From Bacteroidota bacterium (GTDB lineage Bacteria > Bacteroidota > Bacteroidia > UKL13-3): DNA of 64,000 bases. The notes under the pieces were generated by a model. The model did not search any database. It was not told the origin of the DNA and saw only the letters and a list, made by a program, of their open reading frames with translations. A program made the position numbers and the translations under genes. The DNA lies in contig JAZKBU010000005.1 of assembly GCA_040388375.1 (NCBI GenBank), forward strand, positions 186,825 to 250,824, written 5' to 3'. Positions 53,964 to 61,152 of the stretch are shown piece by piece; position 1 is the stretch's first letter; every line of letters starts with the position of its first letter.

Positions 53964-55076
53964 TTATACGTTTGTTCCTATTAATGTTTGTGTGCTTATA
54001 AAATCAACCACATCTTTTAAATTATTGGTTTGTTGGAATACTGCCAACTGCCTGTCGGCACCGGTGCCTCGCTCTAACATTTTTTGTACATAATCTATTT
54101 CATTCCTACTGCCTAGTTCATCTACCACATCGTCAATAAAATCCAACAGTTCATATATTAACGATTTGGTATCTACTTCACATTCCTTTCCAAAATCTAC
54201 CATTTTTCCATCAATGCCATAACGCGATGCACGCCATTTGTTTTCGTTTAACAAGGCTCTTTTGTAAATAATAAAGTTTAAGTTTTGACTGCGCAGTTTG
54301 TATAGCTTGGCACATAAAGCCTGAAATATGGCGGTTATGGCTAAGGTTTCATCTAACAGCATGGGTATATCACAAACCCTGAACTCTACTGTATCAAAAA
54401 ACGGATGCACACGTAAGTCCCACCATATTTTTTTAGCATTGTCAATACAATTGGTTTTAACCAAAAGCCTCACATAATTATCGTACTCTTCAATGGTTTC
54501 AAAAAAATCAGGAATACCGGTACGTGGAAACTTATCAAATACTTTGGTGCGAAATGATTTAAAACCCGTATTGCGTCCTTCCCAAAAAGGGGAGTTGGTA
54601 GAAAGGGCATATACATGCGGTAAAAAATAACGTACCGAGTTGGCTATATGAATGGCCATTTCGCGGCTTTCCATACCCACGTGTACATGTAAACCAAAAA
54701 TTAAATTAGAGCGGGCAGCATCTTGTAATTCATTTACTATTTCGTTGTATCGAGGGTGTTCGGTAATGAGTTGTTGCTCCCATTTACTAAACGGATGGGT
54801 ACCACTTGCACCAATACGTAAACCTAAATCGCCTGCCACGTTATGAATGGTTTTACGTAAATTGGCTAAATCAATACGGGCTTCGCTCATGTTACGGCAA
54901 ATACCTGTTCCAACCTCTACCACGGCTTGATGCATTTCTGCTTTTACCTGGTCGTCAGTTAATATTTTAGCTGCAGCTTCTACTATTTTCTGGTCATGCG
55001 ATTTGAGCTCCCGGGTAACGGGGTCAATAACCATGTATTCTTCTTCAATGCCTACTGTAAATTTACTTAAATTCAT
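53964..55076 (-). CDS. GCS2-family carboxylate-amine ligase
   Basis: A 370-residue enzyme of the glutamate-cysteine ligase type 2 / YbdK family (COG2170), which makes a gamma- or amide-linked dipeptide from a carboxylate and an amine using ATP. The N-terminus FTVGIEEEYMVIDP carries the metal-binding glutamates, followed by VVEVGTGICRNMSEAR, ASGTHPFSKWEQQ, and FGLHVHVGME with conserved histidines. WWDLRVHPFFDTVEFRVCD is also typical. Length matches the family. The substrate pair is unknown; glutamate-cysteine ligation is possible but the company of ATP-grasp and amidotransferase genes argues for a different product. Confidence 0.9.
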   Translation of the reverse strand: MNLSKFTVGIEEEYMVIDPVTRELKSHDQKIVEAAAKILTDDQVKAEMHQAVVEVGTGICRNMSEARIDLANLRKTIHNVAGDLGLRIGASGTHPFSKWEQQLITEHPRYNEIVNELQDAARSNLIFGLHVHVGMESREMAIHIANSVRYFLPHVYALSTNSPFWEGRNTGFKSFRTKVFDKFPRTGIPDFFETIEEYDNYVRLLVKTNCIDNAKKIWWDLRVHPFFDTVEFRVCDIPMLLDETLAITAIFQALCAKLYKLRSQNLNFIIYKRALLNENKWRASRYGIDGKMVDFGKECEVDTKSLIYELLDFIDDVVDELGSRNEIDYVQKMLERGTGADRQLAVFQQTNNLKDVVDFISTQTLIGTNV

Positions 55077-55094
55077 CGTTCATCCACTTATAGT

Positions 55095-56099
55095 TTATAC
55101 TTGTTTGGCTGACTTAGCTACTTTTTTAGCTGTGGTTTTTTTAGCAGGTGTTTTGCTTTTGCCTACAGCCTGGCTAATAAAATTACCCCACGATAAATTA
55201 TCCTGATTGGTATTTTGTGCTTTGGCTCTTTCTATCGCATAATCGGCCATAGTGTTTACTACCCAATCAAAATTTTCCTGCCCCACACTTTCAACCGATG
55301 AGTCAGGAGCAGGGTTACAAAAATCAATAGCATAAGGAATTCCATCACGCACAGCAAACTCAACGGTGTTAAAGTCGTAACCTAAACCTTGGTTTAAACG
55401 CAGCGTATAATCTGTAATGGTTTCTAATGTTTTAGGATCAGCCGTTTCCCATTCCGCCTGATAACGCAAGTGGTGTGGATTGCGTGGTTCGTACTTCATT
55501 ATTTTTACATGCTTACCGCCTACGCAGTAACAACGGTAGTATTCAGTAAATATAATTTCTTCTTGCAGCAACATAACCAACTGACCTGTTTCCTGATGCT
55601 TTTCAAAAAACTCGTTGGCATCATGTACTTTATAAACACTTTTCCAGCCGCCACCATCGTGGGGTTTCATGTATGCCGGAAAACCAATATGTGCAAACAT
55701 GGCTTCCCAATCCAATGGCATAATCATATTGCGAAACGAATTTTCGTTGGTATCATCTGGCCTTTCATTGGAAGGCAATAAAAAAGTTTTAGGAACCGGA
55801 ACACCTAATTTTACAGCTAAGCAATTGTTAAAAAACTTTTCATCGGCACTCCACCAAAATGGGTTATTGATAATGGCTGTGCCCATTAAAGCCGCATTTT
55901 TTAAGTAAGCCCTGTAAAAAGGTACATCCTGACTAATACGATCAACAATAACTGCATAACCGCTATCCGAAGCTTGTTCCAGTTTATCGAGTTTTACAAA
56001 CTCAGCTACCATGTCTTTTTCACCACGGCTATTAATGGCATCAATAAATGCTTGCGGAAACGAATTTTCCTGTCCGAATAAAATACCAATTTTTTTCAT
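55095..56099 (-). CDS. ATP-grasp ligase with Lys/Ala-rich tail
   Basis: A 334-residue ATP-grasp enzyme related to D-Ala-D-Ala ligases and RimK. Motifs include the ATP-lid GFPAYMKPHDGGGWKSVYKV (about 155-175), LQEEIIFTEYYRCYCVGGK, and the Mg-binding YDFNTVEFAVRDGIPYAIDFCNPAPD at the C-terminal end of the core. After about residue 310 there is a basic tail (SKTPAKKTTAKKVAKSAKQV) like those of histone-H1-type proteins, which may bind nucleic acid or acidic surfaces; the tail is dispensable to the fold. It starts 36 bp after the esterase and 18 bp before the GCS2 gene, so it is the second gene of the operon. Confidence 0.88.
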   Translation of the reverse strand: MKKIGILFGQENSFPQAFIDAINSRGEKDMVAEFVKLDKLEQASDSGYAVIVDRISQDVPFYRAYLKNAALMGTAIINNPFWWSADEKFFNNCLAVKLGVPVPKTFLLPSNERPDDTNENSFRNMIMPLDWEAMFAHIGFPAYMKPHDGGGWKSVYKVHDANEFFEKHQETGQLVMLLQEEIIFTEYYRCYCVGGKHVKIMKYEPRNPHHLRYQAEWETADPKTLETITDYTLRLNQGLGYDFNTVEFAVRDGIPYAIDFCNPAPDSSVESVGQENFDWVVNTMADYAIERAKAQNTNQDNLSWGNFISQAVGKSKTPAKKTTAKKVAKSAKQV

Positions 56100-56135
56100 G
56101 GCTTTTAGTGTTTATCGTTAGTAATGTTTTATGAA

Positions 56136-56840
56136 TTAAATTAAGGAGAGATAATGCGGAAACATATCGCGCCAAACAGGCCAGTCGTGCCCGCCAAAGG
56201 GTCTTACATCAAGCCAATGGTCAATACCTTTGCTGTGTAATAGCTGGCTCATTTCTTCGTTGGCTGTTTTACACATATCGCCTTCGGCTGTACCTAAAAA
56301 TATTTTCATGTTCCATAAATCCGGATGGTTATTAGCAGGTATAAAATCAGGTGGATTATTGAAGTAAATATTGTCATCGTAATAGCCAAACACTTGGTCT
56401 TTTATATCAAATTTAGCACCCATGCTAATCATGGCATGCACGTTTTCCGGATGTTTAAAAGCGTAATTGGCAGCATGGTAACCACCAAAGCTGCAACCTG
56501 CTGTTATTACCCTGTCAAAACCTGTTTCTGCTTTGGCACGTGGCACCAGTTCATGGTGTAACATGTTATCGTAACAAGTGTGGTTATAAGCTCTTGTGTA
56601 TGCGTCAACATGTTTGTTATACCAGCTTAATTCGTCAATACCATCAATACAATATATTTTTACTAAACCATTGTCAATAAAGCTGGCTGCCGATTCAATT
56701 AATTTAAAATCTTTGTTTTGATAATACCTGCCCATAGAAGTAGGGAAAGCAATGACGGGCATTCCTTTTTCCCCAAATACTTGCATTTCTATTTCTTTGT
56801 CTAAGTTGGGGGAGTGCCACTTAAAATAATTTTCTATCAT
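56136..56840 (-). CDS. Alpha/beta-hydrolase esterase, first gene of the amidoligase operon
   Basis: A 234-residue cytoplasmic alpha/beta-hydrolase. The nucleophile is S117 in AGCSFGGYHA and the catalytic His is H218 in FGGHDWPVWRD; an acidic member is probably D193 or nearby. The start PVIAFPTSMGRYY and YCIDGIDELSWYN match the esterase-D-like family in Bacteroidota. It is the promoter-proximal gene of the leftward operon and lies divergent from another esterase (57013) across 172 bp. It may hydrolyse an ester or amide in the product of the cluster. Confidence 0.85.
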   Translation of the reverse strand: MIENYFKWHSPNLDKEIEMQVFGEKGMPVIAFPTSMGRYYQNKDFKLIESAASFIDNGLVKIYCIDGIDELSWYNKHVDAYTRAYNHTCYDNMLHHELVPRAKAETGFDRVITAGCSFGGYHAANYAFKHPENVHAMISMGAKFDIKDQVFGYYDDNIYFNNPPDFIPANNHPDLWNMKIFLGTAEGDMCKTANEEMSQLLHSKGIDHWLDVRPFGGHDWPVWRDMFPHYLSLI

Positions 56841-57012
56841 AGGCTTAGGTTGGGGTAATAAGTATTTACATCGTTGGGTAGCTTATGCTGTGATTTTGAA
56901 TGGTATAACGTACACACAAATACGTTTTTTTTATATACAAAAGCAATGAATTATTTAATTTTTAATTTTGTTGATGTTTGATTTAAAAGCGCTTAACATT
57001 GTAACCTTTTAA

Positions 57013-57801
57013 ATGAAAGCCCTCCGTCAGTTATTACTTTTTAAGTCAAATGCATTAAACCGTTCTGTTCATGCTGATTTAATTTTACCTGCACAAATTG
57101 ACCCGGCACAAGCTTATTCTTTATTGGTTTTAAATGATGGACAGGATATGCAGGCGTTGCATATACAACATATTTTAGAGCAGCTATGGAGTAAAGGTAT
57201 ATGCAAGCCTTTTATATTAATTGCACCGCATACGCAAGATAGAATGGTTGAGTATGGTGTAACCGGTTATGTAGATTTTAAACAACGTGGTTCTTTGGCT
57301 AAGCAGTACACCCAATTTATTGTGGAAGAGTTAATACCTCAATTGCCTGAACGCTTACAGTTAAATGTGTTTAAAGAGCATGTAATAGGTGGTTTTAGTT
57401 TGGGTGCATTGTCGGCATTTGATATAGCCTGGAACAACCCGCAGGTGTTTAGCAAAGTAAGTGCATGCAGTGCTTCGTTTTGGTGGCGTAGTAAAGATTT
57501 AGATGAGGGTTATACCGATGCAGATAGAATAATGCACAAGGTTGTAAAAGAAACCAAGCATAAACCGGCATTACAAATATGGATTCAATGCGGTACTTTA
57601 GATGAAACGGCTGATAGAAACAACAACGGTATTATAGATAGTATTGACGATGCTTTGGATTTAATAAAAGAACTGGAGCTAAAAGGATTTACCCAACATA
57701 TAGATTTGTTTTACCACGAAATAATAGGAGCTAAGCATACTCTGGAAACCTATGGTTTAATGTTACCCCAGTTTTTGCGTTGGGCATTTCCAAACAACTA
57801 A
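57013..57801 (+). CDS. Esterase-like alpha/beta-hydrolase with an EF-hand-like loop
   Basis: A 262-residue putative esterase without signal peptide. Nucleophile S129 (GGFSLGALSAFD); acid likely D197 in QCGTLDETAD; His likely H242 in GAKHTLETYG. Between the acid and the His lies DRNNNGIIDSIDDALD (201-216), with D201, N203, N205, D209 and D212 at EF-hand positions 1, 3, 5, 9 and 12, so it could bind calcium. It diverges from the amidoligase operon and belongs to the same neighbourhood of two esterases, suggesting a shared substrate. Confidence 0.85.
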   Translation: MKALRQLLLFKSNALNRSVHADLILPAQIDPAQAYSLLVLNDGQDMQALHIQHILEQLWSKGICKPFILIAPHTQDRMVEYGVTGYVDFKQRGSLAKQYTQFIVEELIPQLPERLQLNVFKEHVIGGFSLGALSAFDIAWNNPQVFSKVSACSASFWWRSKDLDEGYTDADRIMHKVVKETKHKPALQIWIQCGTLDETADRNNNGIIDSIDDALDLIKELELKGFTQHIDLFYHEIIGAKHTLETYGLMLPQFLRWAFPNN

Positions 57802-57873
57802 TTAAAAATCCACATCAGTAAAGGCTTTAAGTTGTATTTTTACTATTTTTGATATTGGATAAATACAAAAAAT

Positions 57874-58140
57874 ATGTGGTATAAAATCATTACAACTTTA
57901 AATGAGTATACAGCGACTAATAAATTGCTTGACACAATCAAATTTAAAAAGACAAAAGCGAATGGTGTTATACTGCTATTTCAAATAGATGCAACCACTT
58001 ATTATCTATACTTAGAGTATTGGGAGAATGATAAGATACTTTTCGAAATTGCCAATCCGGAATTTAGTGTGAGGAGAATTGGAGAACAAGAACCTATTGG
58101 AGTAACAAAGGAAAACGTTATTTATAAGCCAGAAGATTAA
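57874..58140 (+). CDS. Small hypothetical protein
   Basis: An 88-residue ORF (MWYKIITTLNEYTATNKLLD ... KENVIYKPED) without signal peptide. Secondary structure seems all-beta (ILLFQIDATTYYLYLEYW). No family is recognised. It lies between the esterase and another hypothetical ORF on the same strand; spacing is 72 and 45 bp. Either may be accessory. Coding is supported only by length, an ATG and codon composition like the neighbours. Confidence 0.5.
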   Translation: MWYKIITTLNEYTATNKLLDTIKFKKTKANGVILLFQIDATTYYLYLEYWENDKILFEIANPEFSVRRIGEQEPIGVTKENVIYKPED

Positions 58141-58185
58141 TTATTTCTCAACATAAATTTTGCTACGGAAATCTTATATTTGGTT

Positions 58186-58524
58186 ATGAAAAAGTGGAGG
58201 TTAGACCCTTTAGAAGTTGTCAGAAATTATTCAAACTATGAAATTGTTGAATCGGATACAATTATTCTTTTAACATTTCTCGAAAAAGCATACTATCAAC
58301 AGAACAAAAGAACATTACGAAAGGTTAAGAATATTTCTTTTGATGATACACTAATGCAAATAACTATACATTCTTTGACACCAATAGAAGGAGAACCAGA
58401 AAACATGTCTTATAATATGAGAGTTGCTTTTTCATATAAGGAAGAGTATTGCTTTTGGGTATATTTTGATGACGAACGAATTCGTGTTTTTACTATGCAT
58501 AAACTTCTAGGTTTAGACAGTTAA
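58186..58524 (+). CDS. Small hypothetical protein
   Basis: A 112-residue ORF from ATG 58186 (an upstream TTG at 58180 adds two residues). Patterns IVESDTIILLTFLEKAYY and EEYCFWVYFDDERIRVF suggest an alternating beta structure. No family is recognised. It converges with the helicase gene, with 93 bp between them. It may be paired with the 57874 ORF. Confidence 0.5.
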   Translation: MKKWRLDPLEVVRNYSNYEIVESDTIILLTFLEKAYYQQNKRTLRKVKNISFDDTLMQITIHSLTPIEGEPENMSYNMRVAFSYKEEYCFWVYFDDERIRVFTMHKLLGLDS

Positions 58525-58617
58525 ATTCTAAAGATAGTTATAAGGTAGAAGATGTTGTTGGTTCAATTAAAAGGGTAAACGAAAAGTGTAGCATTTATGT
58601 ATGGGCCATTTATCTAT

Positions 58618-59949
58618 TTATTTTTTACTGCTTTTTTTAATGGGCTTGCCATATTTTAAACGCATTTTTTCTGCGTGCGGAATTTTACTGTTGGTTTTTA
58701 AATTCTTTGCTTTCTTTTGGTGGAAAGCAGGTCCTGCTAAGTCTTTTTTAGGTTTTTTTACCAGTATGTTTTTCATTTTTATTACCGGTATTTCTTCCTT
58801 TATCAGCACATTCGAAACCACTAAATCATCAGGTGTTTGGAGCAATTCAATTTTAAGTTTAATCAATGCTTCAATGTTATTGCGGTATACTTGTTCCTTT
58901 TCAGTAGTTAACGTAATAGCTATACCTTTTTTATCAGCACGACCCGTACGCCCAATTCTATGCACGTAACTTTCTGGTATTGGTGGCGTATCAAAATTAA
59001 TTACGTGGGTAACTTCTGTTAAGTCCAATCCACGTGCTATAATATCAGTAGCAATTAACACACGGCAGTTACCGCTGTCAAAGTTGGTGATGGTGGCAAA
59101 ACGTTTGTTCTGTGCTTTGTTAGAGTGAATATAATCTACTACCTGTTTGCCTAGTATAGGTTGTAAAATACTAAACAATAAATCAACCATGCTTTTGGTA
59201 CTTAAAAACACAATTACCTTGGTCATTTCAGGATGCTCCTTTAATAAAAGCGGTATTAAGTTAGCTTTGGTATTAAAGTTTTTTACGTTGTATCCTGTTT
59301 GAACAATATTTTTTAAAGGCGTAATATCAGTAGCAGCTTCCACCTTTACGGGGTCGTTAAAATACAGTGCAATTAAATTTTCTACTTCCGGTATCATGGT
59401 AGCCGAAAACAAAATGTTCTGGTGTTTTGGTGGCAATAAATCAAATATGCGCGATAACTGGTATTTAAAACCCAAGTCTAGCATTTCATCAACCTCATCA
59501 ATTACCAGTTTTTTAATGGTTTTGGTTTTAATGGTATCACTCAGTATTAAATCCAATAAACGCCCGGGAGTAGCTACTAAAATATCTAAACCTGCTAAAA
59601 TTAAATCTTTTTGCGGAGCCATATTTACGCCACCAAAAACGCCACCTACTTTTACATCCATGTAAGTAGTTAATTTCTCTACTTCGCCAACTACCTGTTT
59701 TACCAACTCGCGTGTAGGCACTAAAATAAGCACCTGAATGGTTTTTTGGTGTGCAAATTTTATATCGCGTAAGCACGGTAAAAGGTAAGCAAATGTTTTA
59801 CCCGTTCCCGTTTGCGCTATACCCAATACGTCCCTGCCCGATAAAATGAGCGAAAATGTTTTTTCCTGAATAGGTGTAGGTTCACTAATACCTAGGTCGT
59901 TAAGGGCATTTAATAAAGGATTGCTTAGGTTTAATTGGTCAAATGTCAT
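58618..59949 (-). CDS. DEAD-box family RNA helicase with DEVD motif
   Basis: A 443-residue ATP-dependent RNA helicase. Q-motif region FDQLNLSNPLLNALNDLGIS and EPTPIQ, Walker A AQTGTGKT (45-52), PTREL, motif II DEVD (151-154) instead of DEAD, SAT (182-184), and HRIGRTGRADKKG for motif VI. The C-terminal ~60 residues are basic (KNILVKKPKKDLAG ... KKSSKK), an RNA-binding tail as in RhlE-like enzymes. The nearest class is RhlE/DbpA-like but the symbol is not certain. Substitution at the third position of motif II is tolerated in some members. Divergent from DUF6702 (60019 gene is same strand, so they read toward the same end). Confidence 0.92.
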   Translation of the reverse strand: MTFDQLNLSNPLLNALNDLGISEPTPIQEKTFSLILSGRDVLGIAQTGTGKTFAYLLPCLRDIKFAHQKTIQVLILVPTRELVKQVVGEVEKLTTYMDVKVGGVFGGVNMAPQKDLILAGLDILVATPGRLLDLILSDTIKTKTIKKLVIDEVDEMLDLGFKYQLSRIFDLLPPKHQNILFSATMIPEVENLIALYFNDPVKVEAATDITPLKNIVQTGYNVKNFNTKANLIPLLLKEHPEMTKVIVFLSTKSMVDLLFSILQPILGKQVVDYIHSNKAQNKRFATITNFDSGNCRVLIATDIIARGLDLTEVTHVINFDTPPIPESYVHRIGRTGRADKKGIAITLTTEKEQVYRNNIEALIKLKIELLQTPDDLVVSNVLIKEEIPVIKMKNILVKKPKKDLAGPAFHQKKAKNLKTNSKIPHAEKMRLKYGKPIKKSSKK

Positions 59950-60018
59950 ACAGTTGAGTTTTGTGCAAAGGTAAGCTATAAGTTGGGTTGTTTAGCATGT
60001 TTAGTTACAGGCAGGCAA

Positions 60019-60537
60019 CTAATTGAATTCGAAAACGGCTTGTGTTTGCGGATTAACCAGTTTAAAGCTTTTGCGTTCATTGTTTACATAACAATGAATG
60101 AGGTTACTTTGCTCCGGCAAAAAGTCGTATAAAAGGCTGTTGGAAATGCTTATTTTATTACTGTTTGCCCCATTGGCTTCAAAATAACACCAAGTAGCTT
60201 CTTCTTCTATTTCGTAACCAATACAATGTAAGGTCAGGTTTTTATTGGCTGTGTTTATAACCAACCTGTCTTTAAAATATTTTTCTAAAAAGGCATTGAG
60301 AGCTGTATCTTTTTTATTTAAAACCGTTTTTACTTTATACAGTTTGAATAAAGCATTTTGTAAATCATCGGTAAACAGGCGGCAACTGATAGCTGCGGTA
60401 TTGTTTTTATTGAATTTTATTTCGGTTACACTCACATAAAACGGGTGAGGCATTTTAGCCGAAATGCTTATTAAAAAAGCACTTACCGCTAAAATAAAGA
60501 GCATTTTAGTATTTAGTTTAAATTGCTTTTTTTGCAT
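60019..60537 (-). CDS. DUF6702 family exported protein
   Basis: A 172-residue protein with a hydrophobic N-terminal segment (MLFILAVSAFLISISAKM) that is either an anchor or a signal. HPFYVSVTEIKFNKNNTAAISC right after it is the family hallmark. The rest is a beta-sandwich-like domain (ISCRLFTDDLQNAL ... LTLHCIGYEIEEEATWCYFE). In Bacteroidota this family commonly neighbours HupE/UreJ and an M1 peptidase, as here. Function unknown. Its ATG at 60537 is 18 bp from the divergent HupE start at 60556. Confidence 0.85.
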   Translation of the reverse strand: MQKKQFKLNTKMLFILAVSAFLISISAKMPHPFYVSVTEIKFNKNNTAAISCRLFTDDLQNALFKLYKVKTVLNKKDTALNAFLEKYFKDRLVINTANKNLTLHCIGYEIEEEATWCYFEANGANSNKISISNSLLYDFLPEQSNLIHCYVNNERKSFKLVNPQTQAVFEFN

Positions 60538-60555
60538 GGTACAACATTACATATT

Positions 60556-61146
60556 TTGAACGACTTTACTATTTGGTTTTTACTTGGCTTAGAACATATT
60601 GCCGACTTAAAGGCTTATGACCATATTTTATTTTTGGTGGCACTTTGCAGTGTTTACCAAATAGCGCAATGGAAAAAACTTTTAGTATTGGTTACGGCTT
60701 TTACCGTAGGTCATTGTGTAACATTGGCACTAAGTACTTTCCAAATTATTACCATTCCCGGTGCTATTATTGAATTGCTTATTCCCATTACTATTGTTAT
60801 TACCGCAGGTTTTAACTTAAAGCGGGTTGGGCAGGAAACAATGGTTATTACACCCTTTCAGTATTTAATGGCATTGCTTTTTGGCTTAATACATGGCTTG
60901 GGCTTTTCGTATTTATTGCGCTCATTACTGGGCAAAACAGATTCAATCGTTCAACCCCTCTTTGCCTTTAACGTAGGTCTTGAAGCCGGTCAAATAATTA
61001 TTATACTTTGTATTTTATTTATTTCTATGTTTATCGACAAATTATTTCCCACTCGCCTGCGCAATAAAAAAATAGTGATACTGGTAGCAGTTATTGCAGT
61101 TGCTTTAACCATGTGTGCAGAAAGGTGTTTTTACTTATTTAACTAA
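60556..61146 (+). CDS. HupE/UreJ family membrane protein
   Basis: A ~196-residue integral membrane protein. No in-frame ATG exists; the TTG at 60556 gives MNDFTIWFLLGLEHIADLKAYDH, the usual start of the family, so I prefer it to the TTG at 60523 that would overlap the divergent gene. About six segments: HILFLVALCSV, LLVLVTAFTVGHCVTLAL, IIELLIPITIVITAGF, YLMALLFGLIHGLGFSYLL, AFNVGLEAGQIIIILCILF, IVILVAVIAVALTMCAE. Histidines in GHCVTL and HGLGFSYL are candidate metal ligands; the family is implicated in nickel or related cation transport. It is followed by the M1 peptidase after 6 bp. Confidence 0.86.
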   Translation: MNDFTIWFLLGLEHIADLKAYDHILFLVALCSVYQIAQWKKLLVLVTAFTVGHCVTLALSTFQIITIPGAIIELLIPITIVITAGFNLKRVGQETMVITPFQYLMALLFGLIHGLGFSYLLRSLLGKTDSIVQPLFAFNVGLEAGQIIIILCILFISMFIDKLFPTRLRNKKIVILVAVIAVALTMCAERCFYLFN

Positions 61147-61152
61147 AACCCT

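Noticed and set aside
51941-56840. Glutathione biosynthesis (gshA/gshB) operon
   Set aside because: GCS2 plus ATP-grasp could suggest it, but the additional amidotransferase, second ATP-grasp-like gene and esterases, and the lack of GshB-specific features, do not fit.
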